From Micromonospora nigra (GTDB lineage Bacteria > Actinomycetota > Actinomycetes > Mycobacteriales > Micromonosporaceae): a stretch of DNA of 64,000 nt. The notes below the pieces were generated by a model. It ran no database searches. It saw nothing but the letters and a program-made list of their open reading frames with translations, and had not been told where the DNA came from. A program made the position numbers and the translations under genes. Location: NCBI RefSeq assembly GCF_900091585.1, contig NZ_FMHT01000003.1:1597501-1661500 (forward strand), in the 5' to 3' direction. The number at the start of each line of letters is the position of its first letter. Position 1 is the first letter of the stretch. Positions 34,979 through 42,853 of the stretch are shown here, in pieces.

Positions 34979-35074
34979 ATGCCACAACCCTACGGGGTGT
35001 GTGGCATCACGTCAATGGTAGTAGGCCAATCAGTTGAATGGATGTTGCCACGTGTGGCGTGGGATCATGCCACA
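34979..35074. promoter_or_regulatory. TGCCACA operator cluster in a divergent promoter region
   Basis: ATGCCACA (34979-34986) and TGTGGCAT (35000-35007) form a perfect inverted repeat with a 13-nt spacer. Further half-sites lie at 35046-35051 (TGCCAC), 35053-35058 (TGTGGC) and 35067-35074 (ATGCCACA, overlapping the start codon of the rightward gene). Spread over about 95 bp between divergent genes, they suggest cooperative binding of a dimeric repressor. Confidence 0.6.
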
Positions 35075-35348
35075 CATGAATGACGAGTTGACTCGCGCTG
35101 CCCGCACCTACCGCGACGCAGTCACCGAGGAAGACGCAGCCAAAGACGCCCTCGCCGCCGCCAAGCGCCGACGGGAGCAAGCAGCGCAGCAGGTAGCCGC
35201 CTCGCGCGGCCCGCTCGCCGAGCTGATCGTCACGAAGGCGCGCGAGGGCATGAGGCAAGTCGACATCCTCACCGCCATCGAGCACGTATACACCCGTGAG
35301 ACTGTCCGCCGGATCTGCCGAGCTGCGGGCGTGGAGCCCAGGGGCTAA
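35067..35348 (+). CDS. Small helix-turn-helix-like protein at the element's right end
   Basis: 93 aa from ATG 35067 (ATG 35076 also possible). An N-terminal helix with Ala/Glu/Lys/Arg heptads is followed by a C-terminal segment like a helix-turn-helix (MRQVDILTAIEHVYTRETVRRICRAAG). The start codon sits within the TGCCACA operator, so it is likely controlled by that site; it might be the regulator itself. Confidence 0.6.
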   Translation: MPHMNDELTRAARTYRDAVTEEDAAKDALAAAKRRREQAAQQVAASRGPLAELIVTKAREGMRQVDILTAIEHVYTRETVRRICRAAGVEPRG

Positions 35349-35844
35349 CCGGCACCCGGACGTCTCACCGGTGTCTCACTTCACGCCACGCGCCACCTGC
35401 ACGTGAGGTCACGTGACGCACGTTGAAGGGGTCGAGACAGCCCAATAACCTGCACTGGAAGCGCGGTGCGCACAGGGGTATACGAATCTGTGCGCCTTCC
35501 AAACTGACGGTGCGGGTTCGATTCCCGTCGCCCGCTCCACCAGTACCGGCCCAGGTCAGCGGCGTTCTCGCCGAGCCTGGGCCGATCTCGTTCCAGGGCG
35601 ATCCGACGGTTCATACCGTCGGCGATCCCACGGACCCGCTCGCTGGTAAGCCAACGACCCGAGGGCCGCGACGAAGGAAGGACATCGGGCCGGCGGAGAA
35701 GGTTGACCGACGCCGGGCGCTTCTCATGCCACCCACCACCGGCTATATCCATTCACTTGAATGTTTGGATAGCATCCTGGTTACCCGTCGCGCTCCTCCC
35801 GAGGGCCACGAGCCGCCGGGAGGGCAGCCAGGAGGAGGAACCCC
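35349..35844. other. Right end of element and subtilase upstream region
   Basis: No gene is seen. From left to right: GTCTCAC pair (35362-35379), an 8-bp inverted repeat GCGCACAG (35468-35475) / CTGTGCGC (35488-35495) abutting attR, attR (35496-35537), then chromosomal DNA. A lower-GC segment near 35740-35780 includes a nested inverted repeat (35746-35771, ATTC/GAAT inside TATCC/GGATA), a candidate control site for the subtilase. GGAGGAGG lies before its start codon. Confidence 0.45.
35496..35537 (+). repeat. attR core (42-bp direct repeat)
   Basis: Identical to 6643-6684. It consists of the tRNA-Gly 3' half only; the preceding bases do not form a tRNA 5' half, so this is a remnant and not a functional tRNA gene. 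Confidence 0.93.
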
Positions 35845-37077
35845 ATGCCGCTCCCCCGCACCCGGCGCACCCTCGCCGTGGCGCTCACCGCCACCGTCGT
35901 GGGCACGCTGGCCGCCGGCCCCGCCACCGCCGCGCCGCCCACCGGGGCGATCCGGTACGCCGATGCCCCGACCGCCGTAGCCGGAAGCTACCTGGTGGTG
36001 CTCCGCGACGCCGGTGACACCGCGACCGCCGGCAGCCGCGCCACCACCGGCCGGGCCACCGTCGAGGCGACCGCGCACCGGCTCGCCGCCCGCCACGCCG
36101 GCAGTGTGACGATGGTCTTCGGGGCGTCCCTGCCCGGCTTCGAGGCGCGGCTGAGCGCGTCCGCCGCCCGTCGTCTCGCCGCCGACCCCGCCGTGGCATA
36201 CGTCGAGCAGAACCGCACCGTCAGCCTCGCCCCGCCGGGCGTGCAGCTGAACCCGCCGTCCTGGGGGCTGGACCGCATCGACCAGCGTGCCCTGCCGCTC
36301 GACGGCCGGTACGCGTACCCGAACACGGCCCCGAACGTGCACGCGTACGTGATCGACACGGGCGTGCGGAGCACCCACGGTGACTTCGGCGGCCGGGTCG
36401 GCGGCGGGATCGACCTGGTCGACGGCGGCCCGGCGGACGACTGCAACGGGCACGGCACCCATGTGGCCGGCACCATCGGCGGCAAGCTGCACGGGGTGGC
36501 CAAGGAGGTGCGGATCCGCCCGGTGCGGGTGTTGAACTGCTCGGGCAGCGGCACGTACGCGCAGGTGATCGCCGGGGTGGACTGGGTGACCGCGAACCGG
36601 GTCCGGCCGGCGGTGGCGCTGCTGGCCCTCGGCGGCGGCGCGAGCACCGCGCTGGACACGGCGGTGAAGAACTCGATCAACTCGGGGGTCACCTACGCGG
36701 TCACCGCCGGCAGCTCGAACGCCAACGCCTGCAACTACTCGCCCGCCCGGGTACCGGCCGCGCTGACCGTGGCCGGCACCACCCGCACCGACGGCCGCTC
36801 GCCGAGCGGCAACTACGGCCCCTGCCTGGACCTGTACGCGCCGGGCGCCGGCATCACCTCCACCTGGCACACCGGTGACGCCGCCGTGGCGACCATCAGC
36901 GGCGGCTCGATGGCGGCCGCGCACGTCGCCGGATGCGCCGCGCTGGCGCTGTCGGCGAACCCGACCTGGACGCCCGCCCAGGTCGGCGCCTACCTGACCG
37001 CCCGGGCCACCGTCGGGGTGGTGGTCGGCGGCTCGACCGGCGGCACCGCGAACCGCCTGCTCTACTGCGGCCCCTGA
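35845..37077 (+). CDS. Secreted S8 (subtilisin/proteinase K-like) serine protease, atypical active site
   Basis: 410 aa. A Sec signal peptide ([25 protein letters not shown]) precedes an inhibitor-I9-like propeptide (about 45-125) and a subtilase domain. The triad is Asp171 (VIDTG), His203 (NGHGTHVAG) and Ser355 ([13 protein letters not shown]). Family positions are altered: the oxyanion-hole Asn of AAGN is Ser290 (TAGSSN), GTSMA(A/T)PH is GGSMAAAH, and NMSLGG is LLALGG. Four mature-domain cysteines could form disulfides. The enzyme may be slow or specialised. It is convergent with the RiPP exporter. Whether it processes the peptide is unknown. Confidence 0.85.
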   Translation: MPLPRTRRTLAVALTATVVGTLAAGPATAAPPTGAIRYADAPTAVAGSYLVVLRDAGDTATAGSRATTGRATVEATAHRLAARHAGSVTMVFGASLPGFEARLSASAARRLAADPAVAYVEQNRTVSLAPPGVQLNPPSWGLDRIDQRALPLDGRYAYPNTAPNVHAYVIDTGVRSTHGDFGGRVGGGIDLVDGGPADDCNGHGTHVAGTIGGKLHGVAKEVRIRPVRVLNCSGSGTYAQVIAGVDWVTANRVRPAVALLALGGGASTALDTAVKNSINSGVTYAVTAGSSNANACNYSPARVPAALTVAGTTRTDGRSPSGNYGPCLDLYAPGAGITSTWHTGDAAVATISGGSMAAAHVAGCAALALSANPTWTPAQVGAYLTARATVGVVVGGSTGGTANRLLYCGP

Positions 37078-37090
37078 CAAGAACCGGCGG

Positions 37091-37116
37091 CCCGCCGGCC
37101 TGCACCGGCCGGCGGG
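37091..37116. terminator. Hairpin between convergent subtilase and ABC transporter genes
   Basis: A perfect 10-bp stem (37091-37100 with 37107-37116) and 6-nt loop, 14 nt after the subtilase stop. Confidence 0.6.
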
Positions 37117-37263
37117 TCACGCCGGGCAACCCGCGACGCCTGGCCAACCGCCACGCCGGCCAGCCGTCCGCGCCGGAACAGCGGGCCACGTCGCCGGCAG
37201 CGGCTCCGACCGGGCAGAACGGGTGCACGTGCGCGAACTCCGCCCAGCTCACCGGCTCCGCCG

Positions 37264-39078
37264 TCAGGCCGGCTGCGGGTCCTGGTAGCCGGCGGCCTGG
37301 AGGCCGAACAGCCGGGCGTACGCGCCACCCGCGGCGAGCAGCTCGTCGTGGGTGCCGCGCTCGGTGACCACCCCGTCGGCGAGCACCACGATCTGGTCGG
37401 CGTCCCGCACGGTGTTCATCCGGTGGGAGATCAGCAGGCTGGTCCGACCGGCGCGGTGCTCGGCCAACCGTCGGCCGATCTCGTGCTCGGCCTCGGCGTC
37501 GAGGCCGGCGCTGGGCTCGTCGAGCACGAGCAGGTCGCAGCCGTCGCGCATGAGGGCCCGGGCCAGCGCCACCCGCTGCCACTGGCCGCCGGAGAGCACC
37601 ACCCCGGAGGCCGGGTCGTCGCGGTCGGCAGCGTTCATGTAGACCCGGGTGAGCAACGTGTCGTAGCCGCGCGGCAGCGCGGCCAGTACCTCGTCGACGC
37701 CGGCCAGGCGGGCAGCGGCCCCGATGCGGTCGAGGTCGTCGAGGGCGGAGACGTCGCCGACACCGATGTTGTCGGCGGCACTGAGGTCGTACGACATGAA
37801 GTCCTGGAACACGACGCCGATGCGTCGGCGCAGCTCGGCCGGCGGCAGGTCCCGCAGGTCGACGCCGTCCCAGCGGATGCTGCCCCGGTCCGGGTCGTAG
37901 AACCTGCACAGAAGCTTCACCAGAGAACTCTTGCCGGCACCGTTCAGCCCGACGAGCGCGAGCGACGTGCCGGCGGGGATGGTCAGGTTCACGCCGCGCA
38001 ACACCCAGGGCAGCTCGTCGTCGTAGCGGAACCAGACGTCGTCGAACTCGACGCCCTGCCGCAGCGGTGGCGCCGACGGCAGCTGCCCCGCGCGGGGCGG
38101 CAGGTCCGGCGGTGCCTCGACGACGAACCGGTAGTGCCCGAACACGAGCATCGCCTCGTGCAGCCGCCCGGCGTTGACGAAGACCGTGCTCATGCCGCCC
38201 TGCACGCCCGCGACGGCGGCGACGAACACCGTGACGTCGCCGACGGTCAGCGCCCCGGAACGGGCGGCCCCCACGGCCCAGACCAGACCCAGGCCGGCCA
38301 CGACGGCGCCGAGCAGCCCCTGGAGGGTGGCGACGAGCAGTTCCCGCCGGTCCATCCGCCGCTGACCGGCGTGGAGGGAGCGCAGCTCGGTGAGCATCCG
38401 GGTGCCGAACAGCCCGCCCAGGCCGTAGAGGCGTACCTCCTTGGCGGCGGTGACGCTGGTCATGAGCTGGGCGTAGAAGAACTCCCGCCGCGCCGCGTGC
38501 CCCTGCTCCCAGAGCAGTCCGGCACGTTGCCGGGACAGGCGCAGCTCGGCGCGCAGGGTGGGTACGGCGGCGACCGCGACGACCAGCAGCATCCACGGGT
38601 TGATCGTGGCCAGCGTGGTGAGGAACGCGAGCATGGTGATCAGCCCCTGGGCGGCACCCAGCGAGCTGCTGAGCACCTCGGGCGGGCCGGTGGGGCCGGT
38701 CTCCGCGGCGAGGCTGAGCCGGTCGTGGAAGGCCGGGTCCTCGAAGCGGCGCAGCCCGGCCATCCGGGCCACGGCCGCGTAGAGGTGCTGACGTGCGGTC
38801 AGCCCGACGCGGCGTTGCAGCTCGGCGTCGGCGTACCGACCCAGCTCGGGCAGCAGCACCGTCGCCACCCCGGCGGCGGCCAGCAGCAGCACCGGGCCGG
38901 TCAACGGCTGCCCCCCGCCGGCCAGCCGGTCGAGGACGACCTTCATCAGCCAGGCTGCCGCCACCGGGACCGCGCCGGTGGCCACGGTGAGCAGGATCCG
39001 CACGACGAGCCAGCCGGCGGCGGCGTCCCGGGCGATCCGGGTCGCGGCGAGCAGGGAGCCCCACGCCGAGGCGGTCAC
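37264..39078 (-). CDS. ABC transporter, fused membrane and ATPase domains, RiPP exporter
   Basis: 604 aa from GTG 39078, overlapping the preceding stop (GTGA). The N-terminal six-helix exporter domain (about 1-320) is followed by an ATPase with Walker A GLNGAGKSS, signature LSGGQWQRVALARAL, Walker B LLVLDEPSAGLD and His switch SHRM. There is no C39 peptidase domain, so leader removal must be done by another enzyme. It is the last gene of the four-gene unit with the ATP-grasp maturase and probably exports the modified peptide. Confidence 0.88.
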   Translation of the reverse strand: MTASAWGSLLAATRIARDAAAGWLVVRILLTVATGAVPVAAAWLMKVVLDRLAGGGQPLTGPVLLLAAAGVATVLLPELGRYADAELQRRVGLTARQHLYAAVARMAGLRRFEDPAFHDRLSLAAETGPTGPPEVLSSSLGAAQGLITMLAFLTTLATINPWMLLVVAVAAVPTLRAELRLSRQRAGLLWEQGHAARREFFYAQLMTSVTAAKEVRLYGLGGLFGTRMLTELRSLHAGQRRMDRRELLVATLQGLLGAVVAGLGLVWAVGAARSGALTVGDVTVFVAAVAGVQGGMSTVFVNAGRLHEAMLVFGHYRFVVEAPPDLPPRAGQLPSAPPLRQGVEFDDVWFRYDDELPWVLRGVNLTIPAGTSLALVGLNGAGKSSLVKLLCRFYDPDRGSIRWDGVDLRDLPPAELRRRIGVVFQDFMSYDLSAADNIGVGDVSALDDLDRIGAAARLAGVDEVLAALPRGYDTLLTRVYMNAADRDDPASGVVLSGGQWQRVALARALMRDGCDLLVLDEPSAGLDAEAEHEIGRRLAEHRAGRTSLLISHRMNTVRDADQIVVLADGVVTERGTHDELLAAGGAYARLFGLQAAGYQDPQPA

Positions 39079-40100
39079 GACGCGGTGGTCTCGGGAACCC
39101 GGTCGAGGACGAAGTGGCTGGCGACCATCGTGTCGTCGGCGAGCAGCCCGAAGGCGGGGTAGCCGTCGACGCCGAAGGCCCGGGAGACCGGCCCGCGTTC
39201 GGGTTCGACGACCACCCGGGCCACCGGGGTGAGCTGGTCGCTGAGCCGGCCGGCGGCCTCGCCCGCGCCGAGCACCACGGCGAGCACGCCCTCCCGGCCC
39301 TCGGGTCGGGCCTCGGCCCGGGCGACGAAGCCGGGCAGGCTCTCGGCGCAGGCCGGGCAGCTCGGGGAGACGAAGGCCACGAGTGTCTCGCCCCGCAGGT
39401 CGGCCCGGCTGACCGGGGTGCCGTCGACGGTGGTGGCGGTGAAGTCGCCGACCGTCGCGCCGGCCGCGAGCATGATCGGCGCCGGGTTGGCGACCCCCTC
39501 GATGCTGACCTTCAGCAGCGTGGACTGCTGTCGCAGCTGCCGCAGCACCAGGGCGAGCACCACCGTGTTGATCAGGCAGACCACGGTGAGCAGCGTCAGC
39601 ACCAGGGGAAGGTGGGACATCTCGCCTCCCGACCAGCCGGGCGGCCCGCCGGTGCCCGTCAGGGGCACCGGACGCGCTCCGCCGAGTGTGAGGACCGTAC
39701 CGCCGCCGGCCACCGCCGTCAGCCCCAGGTTGCGGGCCAGCTGGACGGGGCCGGGCGGGGCGTCGGTGGCGCCGAAGCAGCGGCACGGCTCGCGTACGCC
39801 CCGGCGGATCATCACCGCGACCGCCGCCGTGAACGCGGCCAGCAGGGCGGCGGCCAGGGCGTACCCGGTCGGGGCGAGCGCCGGGACGACCAGCGCCGCC
39901 ATCAGCGTGACGACGGTGACCACCTCGGCCGCGACCACCCCGACGGCGAGTGGCCGGGCCAGCCCCGCCGGCACACCGAGGGTGCGGGGCAGCGACGCGC
40001 GGAAGGCCGCGTGAGCGGCCCGGCGCAGCTTGCCCGCCGCCGACCAGCCGAGGGTGACCGCCAGGACGAGCTGACCGGCGAGCAGCAACGCTCCCGTCAT
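39075..40100 (-). CDS. MauE/DoxX-like membrane domain fused to TlpA-like thioredoxin-fold domain
   Basis: 341 aa. An N-terminal MauE-like integral membrane part (about 1-145; four helices with an RxPCRCFG motif), then a membrane anchor (LPLVLTLLTVVCLINTVVLALVL). A thioredoxin/AhpC-TSA-like domain (about 215-335) carries FVSPSCPACAESLPGF. MauE family proteins handle thiol-disulfide exchange across the membrane. Here the two redox halves are in one protein, between the ATP-grasp gene and the exporter, fitting oxidation or reduction of peptide cysteines. Confidence 0.8.
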   Translation of the reverse strand: MTGALLLAGQLVLAVTLGWSAAGKLRRAAHAAFRASLPRTLGVPAGLARPLAVGVVAAEVVTVVTLMAALVVPALAPTGYALAAALLAAFTAAVAVMIRRGVREPCRCFGATDAPPGPVQLARNLGLTAVAGGGTVLTLGGARPVPLTGTGGPPGWSGGEMSHLPLVLTLLTVVCLINTVVLALVLRQLRQQSTLLKVSIEGVANPAPIMLAAGATVGDFTATTVDGTPVSRADLRGETLVAFVSPSCPACAESLPGFVARAEARPEGREGVLAVVLGAGEAAGRLSDQLTPVARVVVEPERGPVSRAFGVDGYPAFGLLADDTMVASHFVLDRVPETTAS

Positions 40101-40101
40101 G

Positions 40102-41118
40102 TCAGTAGCCGACCTGGGTGACCTCGCCCCGCCGGTACGGGCCGCCGGCCAGCAGCAGGTTCGCGACGGTGTCGCCCAGCGGCAGCCCCAGGTCGTGCTG
40201 CATCCACATGAACTGGCCGCCGGGGTTGACCTCCAGGAAGACGTGCTCGCCGTCGGGGGTGACGATGAAGTCGATCGCGGCGTACACGATGTCGAGGCGC
40301 TCGAGCATCCGCTGGACCTTCGCCACCACGTCGTCTGGCAGCGGCTTGTACGGCCCGTAGGGCAGGTGGTTCTCGCCGCGCCAGTCGACGGCGGTGGTGG
40401 GCATGGCCTGCGAGTCGATGACCACCGGGAACCAGGTGTCGCCGATGACGGTCAGCCGCACCTCGTACGCCTTGTCGACGTACTCCTGGAACATGCAGAC
40501 GGTGTGCCGGACCCGGTCGGCGTGCGTCAGGATCTCGTCGCCGACCTTGGTGGTGTAGAGCCCGCTGGGGAAGGCACCCGGGTAGTGGATCACCCCGCCG
40601 GTGAGCGCCTTGTAGACGATCGGCCGGTCGGCGGACTCCACGAGAGCCCGCACCTCGGCCGGGTCGTTGGTGAGCAGGGTGCGCGGCACCCGCATGCCGA
40701 ACTGCTTGGCGAGCTGGAGCTGGTAGGGCTTCAGCTCGGCGACGGCGTCGACGTCGGGCCGGTTGACCCAGAGGCAGTCGGTGGCGCGCAGGATGCCCCC
40801 GATACCGTGCAGCGCCTCGTTGCGGGCGAACTGCTGCTCGGCCTCGCTCATCTGCGCGTCGAAGCGGAACGCGGTGGGACGGCGGTACCACACCCCGGAG
40901 AGCCGACCGAGGTCGATCTCCCGCCCGCGGTGCAGCAGCCGCCGTCGTTCGCCATCGAAGTCCGAGGTGGTGAACGTCAGCGTCTGCGGGAAGCAGCTCA
41001 GGTCGACGCGTACGACGTTGGCGCCTCTCGCGGTGAGACTCCGTACGACGGGATCGACCGTGGGGTCGAAGTCCTGGGTGAGGATCAGGATCCCGGGATC
41101 CGATGGCGACGTGGTCAC
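40102..41118 (-). CDS. tgmB: ATP-grasp ribosomal peptide maturase (graspetide synthetase, TgmB-like)
   Basis: 338 aa. N-terminal pre-ATP-grasp domain, then an ATP-grasp fold with substrate/ATP elements RPIVYKALTGG, FQEYVDKAYEVRLTVIG and the metal site DFIVTPDGEHVFLEVNPGGQF. The GGQF/W segment and size match the actinobacterial SAV_5884/TgmB family, relatives of the microviridin ligases MdnB/C that form ester or amide macrocycles between side chains of a precursor peptide. It starts 9 bp after the precursor stop. Exact chemistry is unknown. Confidence 0.85.
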   Translation of the reverse strand: MTTSPSDPGILILTQDFDPTVDPVVRSLTARGANVVRVDLSCFPQTLTFTTSDFDGERRRLLHRGREIDLGRLSGVWYRRPTAFRFDAQMSEAEQQFARNEALHGIGGILRATDCLWVNRPDVDAVAELKPYQLQLAKQFGMRVPRTLLTNDPAEVRALVESADRPIVYKALTGGVIHYPGAFPSGLYTTKVGDEILTHADRVRHTVCMFQEYVDKAYEVRLTVIGDTWFPVVIDSQAMPTTAVDWRGENHLPYGPYKPLPDDVVAKVQRMLERLDIVYAAIDFIVTPDGEHVFLEVNPGGQFMWMQHDLGLPLGDTVANLLLAGGPYRRGEVTQVGY

Positions 41119-41127
41119 AGGGTGTCC

Positions 41128-41418
41128 CTAGGCGCAGACGTCGTCGGTCACGCAGTCACCGCAGTTCGCCCCTGAGGTCCGGGTCTTGGTGTAGATGCCG
41201 GCGGTGATGCCGCCGTCGGGGGTGACCCACACCTGCTGGTCGGCGTCGTAGTGGCCCAGCTCCGCCTCGGCCTCCTCCGGCATGCCCGGGTCCCAGTTGG
41301 CGAACAGGTAGCCGAAGGGCTGCTTCTCGTGGTCGGCCGGCAGTGGCTGGCTGAAGTCGTGTCCGCTGGTCATGGACAGGGACGTCCGCAGGGGGTTGCG
41401 GGTGAGCGTGGTCGTCAT
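41128..41418 (-). CDS. tgmA: Graspetide-type precursor peptide (TgmA-like)
   Basis: 96 aa with AAGGAG 8 nt upstream. The N-terminus resembles the TgmA family: PLPADHEKQPFGYLFANW, then PGMPEEAEAELGHYDADQQVWV. The C-terminal 25-30 residues (from about 68) are rich in Thr, Ser and Asp and hold three cysteines: GANCGDCVTDDVCA. Side chains of Thr/Ser with Asp are the expected donors and acceptors for ATP-grasp macrocyclisation; cysteines are unusual in graspetide cores. The ATG overlaps the stop of the gene upstream (ATGA). Confidence 0.8.
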   Translation of the reverse strand: MTTTLTRNPLRTSLSMTSGHDFSQPLPADHEKQPFGYLFANWDPGMPEEAEAELGHYDADQQVWVTPDGGITAGIYTKTRTSGANCGDCVTDDVCA

Positions 41419-41876
41419 TCCTGGTCTCCTTCGTTTCCGGCCGGCGGGGTGCCGGCCGACGACAGCGGCTCGGTGAGCCCGATGATTCCGGGCACGTCGG
41501 CGGAGAACGACCAGACCAGGTTGTCCTCGTCGTAGTGCCCGGCGTCGAGAGTGAGATCGGATTCCAGCTCGTCGTGGTCGGAGCGGTCGTACAGATAGCC
41601 CAGCGGCGCGAAGGGGTGCACGCGGCGCTGTTCCCGCAGGTCGACGTCGACCGCCCGGACGACGAGACGCGTCCCGTCGAGTTCCGGACGGTCCAGTCGC
41701 AGGACGGTGGCGGGGATGGTCGCCCGCCCCGGGGCCTCACCGTCCTCAGCTGGCCCCTCGTCGTCCACCCCCACATACTCATTGATTGATCTGAGTTTGT
41801 GAAGGTCTTCGGAACTGAAACTTCCACGCTTTCCGAAAGGGGTCGTCACCAGTTCGGCACGGAATCGCCACCACAT
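41415..41876 (-). CDS. Precursor-related protein with TgmA-like C-terminal motif
   Basis: About 153 aa from ATG 41876 (GTG 41849 is an alternative; the true start is uncertain). The C-terminal part has HPFAPLGYLYDRSD...LESDLTLDAGHYDEDNLVWSF, which aligns with the precursor's PFGYLFANWD...AEAELGHYDADQQVW. The N-terminal half has a different, beta-rich composition. Unlike the 96-aa precursor its C-terminus has no cysteines. It could be a second precursor, a leader-like adaptor or a decoy; it is translationally coupled to the precursor gene. A lower-GC region (41770-41830) lies within its 5' part. Confidence 0.65.
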   Translation of the reverse strand: MWWRFRAELVTTPFGKRGSFSSEDLHKLRSINEYVGVDDEGPAEDGEAPGRATIPATVLRLDRPELDGTRLVVRAVDVDLREQRRVHPFAPLGYLYDRSDHDELESDLTLDAGHYDEDNLVWSFSADVPGIIGLTEPLSSAGTPPAGNEGDQE

Positions 41877-42194
41877 TCCGCCGGTTCCACGGATGGCATT
41901 CCCACGGAAAGGACTCGCGTGGCGGAAGCGCGGGACCGCACCGCCCCGACGCCGGCGCGGGACAGCGGGACGGCACCGCCCGACGCCGGGCGCGAAACGC
42001 CGGACCGGGCGGTCTGCCGGGTGGCGGAGGCGCGGGAGCCGGACCGGGGGACGTCGGCCGCCGGGCCGCGGGACGGATGAACGGCGGTGGGCCGGGTATG
42101 CGGGCGGTCCTGGTGGAGTGACGACCACGGTCGCGGCCGGCCGCGACCGGACCCCCGGGCGGGTCGCTGACGTCGGCCCGCCCGGGACGGCCCC
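41877..42194. other. Intergenic region with long palindrome
   Basis: No convincing gene. It separates the RiPP operon head from the leftward gene at 42195. A perfect 22-bp palindrome (42128-42149) lies 46 nt past that gene's stop and is the likely terminator. The promoter for the RiPP genes should lie between about 41880 and 42100, but no strong motif is evident. Confidence 0.5.
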
Positions 42195-42743
42195 TCAGTT
42201 GCCGGTCAACCAGCCCCAGGCCGACACGACCCACGTGGTCTGCTGGAGGTAGGCCACCCCCAGGCCGACCAGGAACACCGCCGTCACCAGGTGCGCGCCG
42301 CGGGCGCTGCGCCGCACCCGCCCCAACTGGCGTTCCAGCACCAGCCGGCCGAGCAGTCGGGACAGCGCGAACAGGCCCACGCCCACCAGCAGGCTCAGCA
42401 GGAAGATCAGGAACGGGCCGGCGAGGTCGCCACCGCCCGAGATCGCCCAGACGCCCCAGCAGACGAACGCGAACAACGCGCCCGCCGCGCTCCACTCACC
42501 GCCGCGCTTGAGCTGCTCCACATGCCAGCTCAACGGCCGGCGCGGTGTCGTGTCCCGGGCCCACTCGTCGGTGTGCGGCTCGACCGCCGGGAACGACTCG
42601 GTCCGGGAGGTGCGGGGAGCGCGGGGGGCGCCGACGGAGGCCACCCCGCGCCGGTACGGGTCACGCTGCGGGGGCACCCCGGCGCCCTGCTGTGGCGGCA
42701 CCTCCACGGTCCGCTCCGCCCACGGCTGTGTCTGGTCGGCCAT
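42195..42743 (-). CDS. Actinobacterial hypothetical membrane protein
   Basis: 182 aa from ATG 42743 with GGGGGAGGG upstream. The N-terminal about 75 residues are Pro/Arg-rich and likely cytoplasmic and disordered. Three hydrophobic helices follow (about 90-110, 118-140, 160-180). Function unknown; divergent from the acetyltransferase. Confidence 0.7.
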   Translation of the reverse strand: MADQTQPWAERTVEVPPQQGAGVPPQRDPYRRGVASVGAPRAPRTSRTESFPAVEPHTDEWARDTTPRRPLSWHVEQLKRGGEWSAAGALFAFVCWGVWAISGGGDLAGPFLIFLLSLLVGVGLFALSRLLGRLVLERQLGRVRRSARGAHLVTAVFLVGLGVAYLQQTTWVVSAWGWLTGN

Positions 42744-42853
42744 CTCGACGTTCCCTCCCCCTGGACCGGCGACCACCGGTCACCGTCTGCCTACGAGGGT
42801 ATCGAGGCGGCAAACCGGTCGCCCCACCCGCGTTCGTCGGCTAGACACGAACG

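Larger units (their letters stand above)
6643..35537 (+). mobile_element. Integrative (conjugative/mobilizable) element in tRNA-Gly, about 28.9 kb
   Basis: Bounded by 42-bp direct repeats, with an integrase adjacent to the left end and an intact tRNA-Gly at the left junction. Modules in order: recombination/regulation (6.8-9.1 kb), replication (9.3-13 kb, primase-polymerase/helicase plus putative origin), cargo with a tape-measure-like gene (13.3-20.4 kb), regulators and small genes (20.5-23.7 kb), and a leftward transfer module (23.7-34.9 kb: MobF relaxase, DUF2637 protein, VirD4-like coupling protein). It resembles actinomycete integrative conjugative elements in att/int/replication design, but the transfer genes are of the relaxase/coupling-protein type rather than TraB. 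The frameshifted integrase suggests it may be immobile in this strain. Confidence 0.92.

Noticed and set aside
34170..35083. Rightward frames opposite the winged-helix-like gene
   Set aside because: Shadow frames; the leftward frame has a coherent fold and start.
6643..35537. Classifying the element as a prophage because of the tape-measure gene
   Set aside because: No terminase, portal, capsid, tail tube, lysin or holin; relaxase and coupling protein point to conjugation.
35496..35537. Second tRNA-Gly gene at the right end
   Set aside because: Only the 3' half is present; upstream bases do not form acceptor, D or anticodon 5' arms.
35845..42128. Lanthipeptide or lasso peptide cluster
   Set aside because: No LanB/LanM, LanC, B-protein or asparagine synthetase-like cyclase; the only modifying enzyme is an ATP-grasp ligase.
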